From Arthrobacter sp. ISL-72 (GTDB taxonomy: Bacteria; Actinomycetota; Actinomycetes; Actinomycetales; Micrococcaceae), in the NCBI RefSeq assembly GCF_018613755.1, contig NZ_JAGGPP010000003.1:112377-176376 (forward strand): a stretch of DNA of 64,000 bases. The letters run 5' to 3'. A model generated the notes under the pieces. That model was not told the DNA's origin. It ran no database searches and saw only the letters and a list, made by a program, of their open reading frames with translations. The translations under genes and the position numbers were made by a program. This document shows positions 10,394 to 19,113 of the stretch, in pieces; positions within the stretch are counted from its first letter, which is position 1; every line of letters starts with the position of its first letter.

Positions 10394-11318
10394 AACAAGC
10401 GGACCCGGAAACCTGGGCCATGTTGCGTTCCTCGGGCTTGGGCATATGGGCGGGCCGATGGCCGTCAACCTGGTCAAGGCCGGGTACACGGTGGCGGGCT
10501 TCGACGTCGTGCCCGCAGCGCTGGACGCCGCCCGGGACCACGGCGTCCCCACCGTCGCGACGCCGGCAGAGGCGGTCAACGGTGCGGACGTGGTGCTCAC
10601 CATGTTCCCCGGCGGACAGCACGTGCTGTCCGCCTACCGCGGAAACGGCGGCCAGCCCGGGCTGCTGGAAGTCGCCGCGCCGGACACCATGTTCCTGGAC
10701 TGCTCCACGATCAACGTGGACGAGGCCCGCGAGGCCTCCGCGCTCGCGGTCGCCGCCGGCCACCGGGCAGTGGACGCCCCGGTTTCCGGGGGCGTGGTGG
10801 GCGCCGAGGCGGGAACCCTGACGTTTATGGTGGGCGCCCTGCCCGAGGACTTCGACACCGTGCGGCCCCTGCTCGAAGTGATGGGGAAGCGGGTGGTCCA
10901 CTGCGGCGACCACGGAGCCGGCCAGGCCGCGAAGGTCTGCAACAACCTGATCCTGGGCGTCTCGATGATCGCGGTGAGCGAAGCCTTCGTGCTGGGCGAG
11001 AAGCTGGGACTGACCCACCAGGCACTGTTCGACGTCGCATCTGCGGCGTCCGGGCAGTGCTGGGCGCTCACCACCAACTGCCCGGTCCCGGGGCCGGTGC
11101 CCACCAGCCCGGCCAACCGGGACTACCAGCCGGGCTTTGCCGGGGCGCTCATGGCCAAGGACCTTAAACTGGCACTCAACGCGCTGCAAGGCACCGGGGT
11201 GGCCGCCCGGATGGGGCCGCTGGCGTCGGAGATCTACGATACGTTTGCGGCGGAGGGCGGCGCGGGCCGGGACTTCTCCGCCATCATCACCGATATCCGG
11301 GACAAGTCCGCACACTAG
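10386..11318 (+). CDS. mmsB: 3-hydroxyisobutyrate dehydrogenase
   Basis: NAD-dependent oxidation of 3-hydroxyisobutyrate to methylmalonate semialdehyde, the substrate of MmsA. 310 residues. It has an N-terminal Rossmann motif ([20 protein letters not shown]), the substrate-binding motif [16 protein letters not shown], and the catalytic-lysine region [12 protein letters not shown]. The frame is open 150 bases further upstream, but the ATG at 10386 gives the family N-terminus and lies over the upstream stop, so coupled translation is likely. Confidence 0.95.
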   Translation: MSETSGPGNLGHVAFLGLGHMGGPMAVNLVKAGYTVAGFDVVPAALDAARDHGVPTVATPAEAVNGADVVLTMFPGGQHVLSAYRGNGGQPGLLEVAAPDTMFLDCSTINVDEAREASALAVAAGHRAVDAPVSGGVVGAEAGTLTFMVGALPEDFDTVRPLLEVMGKRVVHCGDHGAGQAAKVCNNLILGVSMIAVSEAFVLGEKLGLTHQALFDVASAASGQCWALTTNCPVPGPVPTSPANRDYQPGFAGALMAKDLKLALNALQGTGVAARMGPLASEIYDTFAAEGGAGRDFSAIITDIRDKSAH

Positions 11319-11374
11319 GCGGGTCCACAGGCAGGTCCACAGTATTCAAGGCAGAACCACGTGAGGAGTCAGGC

Positions 11375-12154
11375 ATGACGGAACAGTACGGGAACATTCT
11401 GGTGGAGCGGCGCGGACGCGTGGGGCTGGTGACCCTGAACCGTCCCGAAGCGCTGAACGCACTGAACAAGGCCACCATGGATGAACTCGTTGCTGCCGTC
11501 ACTGCCATGGACTCGGATCCGGACGTCGGGGCGGTGGTGGTCACCGGGTCCGGCAAGGCGTTCGCGGCCGGCGCGGACATCAAGGAGATGGCTGCCCAGG
11601 GCTACATGGACATGTACGCCGCAGACTGGTTCCGCGGCTGGGAGGACTTCACCCGGCTCCGCATTCCGGTGGTTGCCGCCGTTTCGGGCTTCGCCCTGGG
11701 CGGCGGCTGTGAGCTCGCCATGATGTGCGATTTCATTATCGCCGGCGACAACGCCAAGTTCGGCCAGCCGGAGATCAACCTCGGCGTGCTGCCCGGCATG
11801 GGTGGATCACAGCGGCTCACCCGGGCGGTGGGAAAGTCCAAGGCCATGGACCTGATCCTCACCGGGCGTTTCATGGACGCGGACGAGGCCGAACGAGCAG
11901 GCCTGGTGTCCCGGGTGGTGCCCGCCGCTGACGTCGTTGAAGAGGCCCTTAAGGCTGCAGAGGTGATCGCCTCCAAGTCCAAGCCGGCGGCCATGGTGGC
12001 CAAGGAGGCCGTCAATGCCGCGTTCGAAACCGGGCTGGCGCAGGGCGTGCTTTTCGAACGGCGGATCTTCCAGTCGCTCTTCGCAACCGAAGACCAGAAG
12101 GAAGGCATGGCCGCCTTCACGGAGAAGCGCCAGCCCGAATTCAAGCACCGCTAG
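11375..12154 (+). CDS. Enoyl-CoA hydratase
   Basis: 259-residue crotonase-family enzyme that hydrates 2-enoyl-CoA, here probably methacrylyl-CoA in valine degradation. Oxyanion-hole motifs [12 protein letters not shown] and [14 protein letters not shown] and the catalytic-Glu regions GGGCELAMM and [14 protein letters not shown] are all present. The GAGGAG box fixes the start. A 56-base gap after mmsB suggests it remains in the operon. Its end faces the converging methyltransferase gene 11 bases away. Confidence 0.93.
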   Translation: MTEQYGNILVERRGRVGLVTLNRPEALNALNKATMDELVAAVTAMDSDPDVGAVVVTGSGKAFAAGADIKEMAAQGYMDMYAADWFRGWEDFTRLRIPVVAAVSGFALGGGCELAMMCDFIIAGDNAKFGQPEINLGVLPGMGGSQRLTRAVGKSKAMDLILTGRFMDADEAERAGLVSRVVPAADVVEEALKAAEVIASKSKPAAMVAKEAVNAAFETGLAQGVLFERRIFQSLFATEDQKEGMAAFTEKRQPEFKHR

Positions 12155-12165
12155 GGACTTCGACC

Positions 12166-12798
12166 CTAGGGACGCGGCGGCCGGCGGTGGGCGCGCAGCA
12201 CCGAATCCGTGACCGTTACGGAGTTGCCCTCCGCGTCCGGGACCGGCCGCGGCCGGGCTTCGCAGACGTCGATTTCCCACTCGTCAGGGTCCAGCTCGGC
12301 GGCTATTTCCTCAGGTGTGAAGAGCAGGCCCGGCTCCGATGGTCGGGGGATCCCTGCAGCCAGGTCCGCGGGATGGTGGCCGACAATCAGCAGTGTGCCG
12401 CCGGGCGCCACCGACGCCGCGAGCCGGTGATACAGCTCCGTCCGCTGAGCCGCGGGGAGGTGCATGAACTGGGCAGACACGAGATCGAAAGTGCCGGCCG
12501 GGGGCGGTGAGCTGGTCAGGTCATGATGTGCCCAGGTGATCCGCCCGGCTGCCTCCGCATCCTGCGAGGCCCTTTCGGCGGCGCGGGCCAGCGCCACGGA
12601 GGAGATGTCCACCGCCGTGACCCGCCAGCCCTGGCGTGCCAGCCAGATGGAGTCGGCCCCTTCACCGCTGCCCACGTCCAGCGCGGAGCCGGGACGCAGG
12701 CCCACGGCCTCCGCCAGCAGGTTCGGGTTGGGATTGCGGCTCCACACCGAACCGTGCTGGCGGTAGCGCTCATCCCAGAACGACTCGTCAAACTTCAC
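12166..12798 (-). CDS. Class I SAM-dependent methyltransferase
   Basis: 210 residues. The SAM-binding motif I is LDVGSGEGADSIWLARQGW, motif II contains AVDISSVALARAAERA, and FDLVSAQFMHLP follows. The pattern resembles TehB/thiopurine-type small-molecule methyltransferases; the substrate cannot be read from the sequence. The GTG start follows a GAGGAG box. It converges on the enoyl-CoA hydratase gene and is separated from the DUF1761 gene by 150 bases in which nothing further was recognised. Confidence 0.85.
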   Translation of the reverse strand: MKFDESFWDERYRQHGSVWSRNPNPNLLAEAVGLRPGSALDVGSGEGADSIWLARQGWRVTAVDISSVALARAAERASQDAEAAGRITWAHHDLTSSPPPAGTFDLVSAQFMHLPAAQRTELYHRLAASVAPGGTLLIVGHHPADLAAGIPRPSEPGLLFTPEEIAAELDPDEWEIDVCEARPRPVPDAEGNSVTVTDSVLRAHRRPPRP

Positions 12799-12948
12799 CC
12801 GTGATCTCCTCGCTGCCCGTGCTTCAGGTCACGGCAGCGTACCGTCAGGGACGGTCCACGCTAAGCGGTGACTATGCCACGATACGCCGAGACGGCGTCC
12901 TCCAGCTCCTCGGCCATGAGGTCGGCGTTGATGACGGCCGGTCCAGGC

Positions 12949-13377
12949 TCAGGCTGCGCTGATCCCGAACAGACCGATGATCAGGGCCATGACCACCAGC
13001 GTGACCAGTTCGTGCGCGCAGTTCAGCACCGTCAGGCCGGCCGGCCTGCCTTCGAAGGCGTCGTGCGTGATGAAGCGGGCGGCCGTAAAGCCGGCCCAGA
13101 GAATGACGGCGGTGACCAGGCTGTTCGCCAGGAAGTTGCCGCCGTAGAAGTGCTGGGAAATGGCGGCCGAGCCGGCAAGGACCAGGGCGCTGACGAAGCT
13201 GACCACCAGGGTGATCAGGATGGGTTTGACGGCGTCCTTTGCTTCCCCGCTCGGCGATACTTTTGCGACCCTCATCCAGTAGTTGCCGAAGACTTTCGGG
13301 GTGTACCAGACCGAGCCCACCACCATGCTGGAAAGGGTGGCCAGCAGTACCGCCCAGGTGTTGATTTCCGGAATCAT
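12949..13377 (-). CDS. DUF1761 membrane protein
   Basis: 142 residues with about four hydrophobic segments. The N-terminus MIPEINTWAVLLATLSSMVVGSVWY (start of a helix) and the WYTPKVFGNYW stretch are typical of the DUF1761 family, whose function is unknown. A GAGGAG box precedes the start. It begins 15 bases after the MarR-type regulator stop, so the two form a regulator-membrane protein pair, an arrangement common for autoregulated membrane proteins. Confidence 0.8.
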   Translation of the reverse strand: MIPEINTWAVLLATLSSMVVGSVWYTPKVFGNYWMRVAKVSPSGEAKDAVKPILITLVVSFVSALVLAGSAAISQHFYGGNFLANSLVTAVILWAGFTAARFITHDAFEGRPAGLTVLNCAHELVTLVVMALIIGLFGISAA

Positions 13378-13392
13378 TGCGCTCTCCTCAGA

Positions 13393-13899
13393 TTAGTCCG
13401 CGAAGTCGCCGGCGTTCCGGCGGAAATTTCCCAGGATCCGGATCAGCTGGTCCACGTCCTGGCCGGCGAAACCGGACTGGCCAAAAACTTCGGTGTTGAG
13501 TGCCGCCGTCGCACTTTTGGCCAGGGTGCGCCCCTCGGCGGTCAGTTCGATCAGTGTGGTGCGGCCGTCCGTAGGATGCGGTGAACGGACCACCAGTCCG
13601 GCGTCCTGGAGCCGGTCGACGGCGTTGGTCACCGAGGTGGGGTGCACCTGAAGGAGCGCGCTGGCCTTGTTCATGGGCAGGGCGCCGCTGCGGGCGAAAC
13701 TGAGCAGTGCCAGGAGTTCGTAGCGGGCGAAGGTCAGGCCGAAGGGCTTGAGGACGCCCTCGATCCGGGCCAGCAGGATCTGCTGTGTCCGCATGATCGC
13801 GGTGATGGCCGCCATGGGCGCGGCGACGTCGCCCCAGCCGTGGCGTTCCCAGTTGCGCTGGGCGTCGGCGATGGGATCGCGCGGGAGCGGGTTTCCCAT
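13393..13899 (-). CDS. MarR-family transcriptional regulator
   Basis: 168 residues with a winged helix-turn-helix: RYELLALLSFARSGALPMNK leads into SALLQVHPTSVTNAVDRLQDAGLV, and the wing is VRSPHPTDGRTTLIELTAEG. A strong AGGAGG box precedes the ATG. It lies between the DUF1761 gene (co-directional, 15 bases) and the acyl-CoA synthetase (co-directional, ends 30 bases upstream), so it may be read from the synthetase promoter and could control fatty-acid-like substrate use. The ligand is unknown. Confidence 0.88.
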   Translation of the reverse strand: MGNPLPRDPIADAQRNWERHGWGDVAAPMAAITAIMRTQQILLARIEGVLKPFGLTFARYELLALLSFARSGALPMNKASALLQVHPTSVTNAVDRLQDAGLVVRSPHPTDGRTTLIELTAEGRTLAKSATAALNTEVFGQSGFAGQDVDQLIRILGNFRRNAGDFAD

Positions 13900-13929
13900 G
13901 GCACCTCCTGACGTGTGGGTTGCTCCAGC

Positions 13930-15663
13930 CTAGCTTTTCAGCCCGGGGAATTCCGTGTCCGAGTACTCGACGCCCAGGCCCGCCGGCAAAGGTCCGCTGC
14001 CGTGCCGGAGCTCCTCGGTGTGCCGCAATTCGACGCGGCGGATCTTGCCCGAGATGGTCTTGGGGAGCTCGGCGAATTCGAGCCGCCGGATTCGCTTGAA
14101 CGGAGCCAGGTGGTCCCGGCAGTAGCGCAGGATCTCTTCGGCGAGTTCCGGGCCGGGCTTGTGCCCGGCGGCAAGCACCACGAACGCTTTGGGCACGGAC
14201 AGCTTGAGCGGGTCGGGGGAGGGGACGACGGCGGCTTCGGCCACGGCAGGGTGCTCGATCAGCACGCTCTCCAGCTCGAAGGGCGAGAGCCGGTAGTCCG
14301 AGGATTTAAAGACGTCGTCGCCCCGGCCCACGTAGGTGATGATGCCGCGTTCGTCCCGGCTGGCCATGTCGCCTGTGTGGTAGTAGCCGTCGCGGAAGGC
14401 GTCCGCCGTTTTCTCCGGGTCGCCGTAGTAAGCCTTCATCAGCCCCACGGGGCGGGGGTCAAGGCGGAGGCAGAGCTCGCCGTCGTCGGATTCTTCTCCC
14501 GTTGCGGGATCGATCAGGACCACGTCATAGCCGGGCAGCGGCCTGCCCATGGCGCCGATCTTGATCGGCTGGCCGGGGGTGTTGGCGATCTGCACGGTGG
14601 ATTCGGTCTGGCCGAAGCCGTCCCGGATGGTCTGGCCCCAGGCGCGCTGGACCTGGTCGATCACCTCTGCGTTGAGCGGCTCCCCGGCGGAAACCACTTT
14701 GGTGGGCGGGTTTTTCAGGACCGTGAGGTCGGCCTGAATCAGCATCCGCCACACGGTGGGCGGGGCGCAAAAGCTCGTGACCTTTTCGCGGTCCATCTGT
14801 TCCATGAGCGCCTTGGCGTCGAACCGGCTGTAGTTATAGATGAACACGCAGGCCTCGGCGATCCACGGCGTGAACACGTTGGACCAGGCGTGTTTGGCCC
14901 AGCCGGGGGAGGCGACGTTAAGGTGCACGTCGCCCGGTCCCAGCCCGATCCAGTACATGGTGGAGAGGTGGCCCAGCGGGTAGGACGTGTGGGTGTGTTC
15001 CACCAGTTTGGCCTTGGAGGTGGTGCCGGAGGTGAAGTACAGCAGGAGGGTTTCGTCCGCCCTGGTGGGTGCGTCCGGCGTGAAGTCCGTCGGTGCGCCG
15101 TCCGCGTCCGAATACCGCGCAGCACCTTCGGCGGGAGCAGCGGCGGGAGTCCCGCCGTCGGCGATTTCAATCAGTTTGTAGTCGCCTGGAACGTCGGCAA
15201 ACTTGCCGATGTTGGAGCTTCCGACGGCGGCCCAGCCGGCCTCGCCGCGCTCCACCCTGTCGGTTAGGTCGGCAGGGCCCATGAGGGTGGTGGTAGGGAT
15301 CATCACGATGCCGAGCTTGATGCCGGCCAGCATAAGTTCCCACAGTTCAACCTGGTTGCCCAGCATGATGATCATGCGGTCGCCGCGGCGGACGCCCTGG
15401 CTGCGGAGCCAGTTGGCCACCTGGTTGGAGCGCCCTGCCAGCTCCGCGAAGCTCCGCCGGGTGGCGCTGCCGTCCTGCTCCACGATGACCAGGGCGGGCT
15501 TGGTGCCCTTGCCGGGGTCCGCCGCGATCCGGTCGAACCAGTCGAGGGCGAAATTGAACTCGTCAAAGCGGGGCCATTGGAACTCGCTCCGCGCTTGGAC
15601 GTAGTCCTCGCGCAGGGCCAAAAGCCTGTCCCTCGCGGCCCGGAAGTCGTCGGTGACTGTCAT
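13930..15663 (-). CDS. Acyl-CoA synthetase (AMP-forming, medium-chain type)
   Basis: 577 residues. Activates a carboxylic acid to acyl-CoA through an acyl-adenylate. The phosphate-binding loop is YFTSGTTSKAKLVEHTH; the hinge and C-terminal motifs are HTGDMASRDERGIITYVGRG and the catalytic-Lys region ELPKTISGKIRRVELR. The overall pattern matches ACSM-like medium-chain or benzoate-type synthetases; the chain length cannot be fixed from sequence. Divergent from an acyl-CoA dehydrogenase, with a shared control region holding two candidate operators. Confidence 0.92.
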   Translation of the reverse strand: MTVTDDFRAARDRLLALREDYVQARSEFQWPRFDEFNFALDWFDRIAADPGKGTKPALVIVEQDGSATRRSFAELAGRSNQVANWLRSQGVRRGDRMIIMLGNQVELWELMLAGIKLGIVMIPTTTLMGPADLTDRVERGEAGWAAVGSSNIGKFADVPGDYKLIEIADGGTPAAAPAEGAARYSDADGAPTDFTPDAPTRADETLLLYFTSGTTSKAKLVEHTHTSYPLGHLSTMYWIGLGPGDVHLNVASPGWAKHAWSNVFTPWIAEACVFIYNYSRFDAKALMEQMDREKVTSFCAPPTVWRMLIQADLTVLKNPPTKVVSAGEPLNAEVIDQVQRAWGQTIRDGFGQTESTVQIANTPGQPIKIGAMGRPLPGYDVVLIDPATGEESDDGELCLRLDPRPVGLMKAYYGDPEKTADAFRDGYYHTGDMASRDERGIITYVGRGDDVFKSSDYRLSPFELESVLIEHPAVAEAAVVPSPDPLKLSVPKAFVVLAAGHKPGPELAEEILRYCRDHLAPFKRIRRLEFAELPKTISGKIRRVELRHTEELRHGSGPLPAGLGVEYSDTEFPGLKS

Positions 15664-15680
15664 GGAGGCCCTTTCGCCTA

Positions 15681-15694
15681 GTGATCCACATCAC
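15681..15694. promoter_or_regulatory. CRP/GlxR-like site upstream of the acyl-CoA synthetase
   Basis: GTGATCCACATCAC has the GTGA-N6-TCAC half-sites of the CRP/GlxR family. It lies 17 bases upstream of the synthetase ATG and downstream of its proposed -10, where binding would be expected to repress. Assignment rests on the half-sites only. Confidence 0.35.
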
Positions 15695-15699
15695 TGTGC

Positions 15700-15718
15700 A
15701 ATATACTAGGACATCCAA
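15700..15718 (-). promoter_or_regulatory. Second copy of the mmsA-type operator/-10 motif
   Basis: Read on the minus strand this is TTGGATGTCCTAGTATATT, matching the mmsA site (7731-7749) at 16 of 19 positions, including the TATATT -10. It faces the acyl-CoA synthetase start, 37 bases away. The divergent acyl-CoA dehydrogenase could be controlled from the same site. Confidence 0.5.
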
Positions 15719-15777
15719 GGGTTTGGAAGTGCCGGGCACAATGATGCGGCCGGCGGACGACGAAGGGACAGCTGCCC

Positions 15778-17001
15778 GTGCCGACACAGGAACAAACCGA
15801 TGAAATGCCCGATGCTGCGGAAGTTGCCACCGGGCGCCCGGAACTTCCGTTCCCCGAGGCGGACCTGATGTACATCGTGGACCTGCTGCCCGCGGAGGAG
15901 CGTTCGCGCTATCTGGAAGTGCGCGAATTCCTGCAGTCCCGCATCCGCGCTGCGTCCATCGAGTACTGGAACCGCGAGGAATTTCCGTTCGGGCTGTTGG
16001 CCGAGATGGGCAAATACGGGCTGGGCGGGCTGCAGACGGACGGAACGTCGGCGCTGTTCAAGGGCCTGATGTATGTGGAGGTGGCACGCGCCGATGTGTC
16101 CCTCTCCGCGCTCGTGGGGATCCACAACGAGCTGATTGTCGGAATGATCAATGAGCTCGGTTCGGAGGAGCAGAAGCAGCGATGGCTGCCAGGGCTGACA
16201 GCCTTCACCCAGCTGGGGGCGTTTGCGCTCACGGAGCCGGACCACGGCTCGGACATCGCGGGCGGGCTCGAAACAGCGGCCCGGCTGGAGCACGGCGAAT
16301 GGGTGATCAACGGGGCAAAGCGCTGGATCGGCGCCGGCACCATCGCCGATTTTGCGCTGGTCTGGGCCCGGGATGAGGCCGATCAGCAGATCAAGGGCTT
16401 CATCGTGGAAACGGACCGCCCCGGCTACACCGCCACGAAAATCTCGAACAAAATCGGCCTCCGGATCATGCAGAACGCGGACATCCGGCTGGACGACGTG
16501 CGCATTCCGGAAACGAACCTTCTGCCCGGTGCCACGGATTTCTCCAAGGCCAACGCACTCCTCCGGGACTCCCGCGCCTGGGTCGGCTGGCAAGGTGCGG
16601 GGATCCAGCTGGCCGCGTTCGACGTCGCCCGGTCCTACGCGCTCCAGCGGAAGCAGTTCGGCAAGGAACTGGCGAGGTTCCAGCTGGTCCAGCAGCAGCT
16701 GGCCGAAATCCTGGGCAACGCCAGCGCCTCCTTGGCGCTCATGGCACAGCTGGCGCGGATCCAGCAGGACGGCAAGCTGGAAATGGCGCAGGCCGCGATG
16801 GCCAAGTCCACCACCACGCGCCTGGCCCGGGCTTCGGTGGCGATGGGCAGGTCGCTGCTGGGCGGCAACGGCATCACCAGCGACTACGAGATGGGCAAGC
16901 TGTTCGGCGACGCCGAAATCCTGTACACCTACGAGGGCAGCTACGAGATCAACTCCCTGATTGTTGCCCGTGCGGTGACAGGGAAGTCGGCGTTCGTCTA
17001 A
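15778..17001 (+). CDS. Acyl-CoA dehydrogenase (glutaryl-CoA dehydrogenase-like)
   Basis: 407 residues, FAD-dependent. Motifs include ALTEPDHGSDIAG (FAD/substrate binding), NGAKRWIGAGTIADFALVW, LLGGNGITSDYEMGKLF, and TYEGSYEINSLIVARAVTG with the catalytic Glu position. The C-terminal pattern resembles glutaryl-CoA dehydrogenases more than short-chain enzymes, but the substrate is not certain. The start is GTG, 17 bases after a GAAGGGA box begins. It is divergent from the acyl-CoA synthetase, which would supply an acyl-CoA substrate. Confidence 0.92.
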   Translation: MPTQEQTDEMPDAAEVATGRPELPFPEADLMYIVDLLPAEERSRYLEVREFLQSRIRAASIEYWNREEFPFGLLAEMGKYGLGGLQTDGTSALFKGLMYVEVARADVSLSALVGIHNELIVGMINELGSEEQKQRWLPGLTAFTQLGAFALTEPDHGSDIAGGLETAARLEHGEWVINGAKRWIGAGTIADFALVWARDEADQQIKGFIVETDRPGYTATKISNKIGLRIMQNADIRLDDVRIPETNLLPGATDFSKANALLRDSRAWVGWQGAGIQLAAFDVARSYALQRKQFGKELARFQLVQQQLAEILGNASASLALMAQLARIQQDGKLEMAQAAMAKSTTTRLARASVAMGRSLLGGNGITSDYEMGKLFGDAEILYTYEGSYEINSLIVARAVTGKSAFV

Positions 17002-17011
17002 AGGACCTTCA

Positions 17012-17578
17012 TCAGTCCTGGCCGCGCCCGTAGTGCAGCAGCACCACCCCGTTGCCGAACGTCTGTGTCCCGGCCAGCTTGAGGTTCATCCGGACGTCAG
17101 GTGATTCGAACAGCGGCCGGCCGCGGCCCAGAACCACCGGGTGGACGTAGATCCGGTATTCGTCGATCAGGCCGTGCTCCATGAAGGTGGCGGCCAGGTT
17201 GGCCCCGCCCAGCGCGATGTCTCCGCCGGGCTGCGCCTTCAGTTCCGCGATTTCTTCAGGCACGACGTCGCGGATCACCGTGGTGTTCCAGTCCGCAGTG
17301 GTGAGGGTCCGGGAGAACACGAACTTGGGCATGTCACGCCAGATCCCCGCGAACTCGAACATGGGGCCGGTGCTGGCCGGATCCCGGTCCGCCGTTGGCC
17401 AGAACTCCGCCATCAGCTCATAGGTGACCCGGCCGTCCATAAAGGCGCCCATGCCCTTGCACTGCTCGTTGAAGTGGCGGTGCAGTTCCTCGTCCACCAA
17501 GTGCCAGCTGATGTCCCGGTCCGGCCCTTCGAAGTAGCCGTCCAGCGACACCGACATCATCAGAATGATCTTCCTCAT
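17012..17578 (-). CDS. Dihydrofolate reductase family protein (RibD C-terminal domain)
   Basis: 188 residues. MRKIILMMSVSLDGYFEGPD at the N-terminus and LGGANLAATFMEHGLIDEYR and HPVVLGRGRPLF near the end are characteristic of the RibD-C/DHFR-like family, which includes uncharacterised NADPH-dependent reductases in actinobacteria. The frame extends 117 bases further upstream, but the ATG at 17578 follows a GGAGGAA box and gives the family N-terminus. It ends 10 bases from the converging acyl-CoA dehydrogenase. Confidence 0.9.
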   Translation of the reverse strand: MRKIILMMSVSLDGYFEGPDRDISWHLVDEELHRHFNEQCKGMGAFMDGRVTYELMAEFWPTADRDPASTGPMFEFAGIWRDMPKFVFSRTLTTADWNTTVIRDVVPEEIAELKAQPGGDIALGGANLAATFMEHGLIDEYRIYVHPVVLGRGRPLFESPDVRMNLKLAGTQTFGNGVVLLHYGRGQD

Positions 17579-17694
17579 CTGGATTCCTCCTGACATGCGG
17601 CGGGCATCGGGGGGGGCGGACCGCCGTCGTAGCCTCCAGTGAATCACTCCGGGATCCGCCGGGACAGGGGAAGATCCTGCTCGCGGCCTAAGCA

Positions 17695-17736
17695 AGGTCC
17701 TTTGTCCCTAACAACGCCGCGTCCCGAGGGCCAAAG
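17695..17736. promoter_or_regulatory. DosR/DevR-like inverted sequence upstream of ctaF
   Basis: CTTTGTCCCT (17700-17709) and AGGGCCAAAG (17727-17736) form an inverted pair. AGGGACAAAGGACCT, read on the minus strand over 17695-17709, resembles the GGGAC-4-GTCCC pattern of DosR boxes with several mismatches. It lies 72-113 bases before the ctaF start. The 229-base gap 17579-17807 shows nothing else. Confidence 0.25.
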
Positions 17737-17807
17737 TTGTCTTAGGGCGACCCGAGCCGGGAATCAATCAGGGCCACCCGAAGTGATTCGCGGCAAGAGG
17801 AGGAGCC

Positions 17808-18209
17808 ATGAGGATCGAATCCTGGATTTTCGGAGGCCTGTCTTTGTTTTTCATCCCTGTGGGTGTGGTCTACGGCCTCATCACCAACTGGAGGGAACCG
17901 GTGGGCTTCCTGGGATTGTGGCTGGTGGGCGGTCTGTCCGGAATGATCGGGCTGTACCTCGGCTACACCGGTAAAAGGATAGGGTTGCGTCCCGAAGACC
18001 GCCATGACGCGGAGATGCACGAGGGTGCAGGGGAGCAGGGCCACTTCAGTCCCTGGAGCTGGTGGCCTATTGCCGTGGGAGTTTCCGCAGCCACCGGGTT
18101 CCTGGGAATGGCCGTCGGATTCTGGATGGTCTACATCGGCGCCGGATTCGCTCTGGTTGCCCTTATTGGCTGGGTTTTCGAATACAGCCGCGGGGACCAC
18201 GCCCACTGA
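17808..18209 (+). CDS. ctaF: Cytochrome c oxidase subunit IV, actinobacterial type (orphan)
   Basis: 133 residues with four hydrophobic segments (about 5-25, 31-53, 83-106 and 107-124) separated by a polar loop (RPEDRHDAEMHEGAGEQGHF). The opening MRIESWIFGGLSLFFIPVGV and GLSGMIGLYLGYTGKRIGLRPEDR match the actinobacterial CtaF small subunit of the aa3 oxidase supercomplex. No other cta or qcr gene lies in the window, so this copy is separated from its usual partners. A GAGGAGGAG box precedes the ATG. It may be a second copy used under particular respiratory conditions (inference). Confidence 0.8.
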   Translation: MRIESWIFGGLSLFFIPVGVVYGLITNWREPVGFLGLWLVGGLSGMIGLYLGYTGKRIGLRPEDRHDAEMHEGAGEQGHFSPWSWWPIAVGVSAATGFLGMAVGFWMVYIGAGFALVALIGWVFEYSRGDHAH

Positions 18210-18261
18210 CAGGCGGGGTCAGCGCCCGCACTGGCCAGGCAGCTCCGGTAACGGCGGCGGG

Positions 18262-18276
18262 TGTACGGAGTACACT
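18262..18276. promoter_or_regulatory. Perfect palindrome, probable TetR operator
   Basis: GTGTACGGAGTACAC is a perfect 6-3-6 inverted repeat 33 bases before the TetR-family start codon. TetR-family regulators commonly bind such sites over their own promoters, so autoregulation is likely. Confidence 0.55.
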
Positions 18277-18309
18277 CATTGAAAGAAAACGGCCAGGGAG
18301 AGCGCCCGC

Positions 18310-19029
18310 ATGACCCAGCAGATGGAAACTACGCGCCGGATCCCGCTGAACCGGGACCGCGTGCTGGCTGCCGCCGTCGTACTCGCTGACGAGGCGGGCA
18401 TCGAGTCTCTCAACATGAGGCGGCTCGCGCAGGAGCTCGGCGTGGTGCCCATGGCGCTGTACAAGCACATTGCCAACAAAGAAGAACTTCTCGACGGTAT
18501 GGTGGACGTTCTTGTCGGCGAGATCGATCCGCCGGTCCGCGATGCAGGCTGGAAAACAGCGGTACGGCTCAGGGTGCTTTCGGCCCGAAGGTCCATGCTC
18601 CGGCATCGCTGGGCCCGCCAGGTGCTCGAATCCCGGATCAACCAGACGCCCGCCGTGCTGGAGTACATGGACTCATTCATCGGGATGTTCCTTGCCGGCG
18701 GCTTCTCGGCGGATCTCACCCACCACGTCATGCATGCGCTCGGCAGCCGCATGTGGGGCTTCACCCAGGAGCTGTTCGACGATCCCGCCACCCCGCCGCC
18801 GGCCTCCGTGCCGCCGGAAGTCCAGGCGGCCATGCTCCGGGAGATTGCAGCGCGTTTTCCGAACATTGCGGCGGTTGCCGGGGCGGCAAACCACGACGAC
18901 GGCTCCGTGGTGGGGCAGGGCTGCGATGACCAGTTTGAGTTCGAGTTTGCCCTCGACCTCCTGCTGGACGGGTTCGAGAGATTCCACGAGCAGGGCTGGA
19001 CATCGGAGCGGGCAAAGCTGGATCGATAG
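18310..19029 (+). CDS. TetR-family transcriptional regulator
   Basis: 239 residues. The helix-turn-helix is NMRRLAQELGVVPMALYKHIANKEELLDGM (about residues 37-66); the region after it resembles the TetR C-terminal domain of TetR-class repressors that guard efflux or degradation genes. An AGGGAGAG box lies upstream. A perfect GTGTAC-3-GTACAC palindrome in its promoter suggests autoregulation. The downstream gene at 19114 is 84 bases away and might be co-controlled. The ligand is unknown. Confidence 0.9.
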   Translation: MTQQMETTRRIPLNRDRVLAAAVVLADEAGIESLNMRRLAQELGVVPMALYKHIANKEELLDGMVDVLVGEIDPPVRDAGWKTAVRLRVLSARRSMLRHRWARQVLESRINQTPAVLEYMDSFIGMFLAGGFSADLTHHVMHALGSRMWGFTQELFDDPATPPPASVPPEVQAAMLREIAARFPNIAAVAGAANHDDGSVVGQGCDDQFEFEFALDLLLDGFERFHEQGWTSERAKLDR

Positions 19030-19113
19030 CCGGGCCGTCCTGCAGCATCTCCGCAGGAGTTTTCACGCCGGGCTCTATGTCGAAGCCGAACATAGCCATG
19101 TTAGCTTTTGGGG

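Noticed and set aside
13915..15267. 450-codon open frame opposite the acyl-CoA synthetase
   Set aside because: Antisense shadow; the synthetase motifs on the minus strand are complete.
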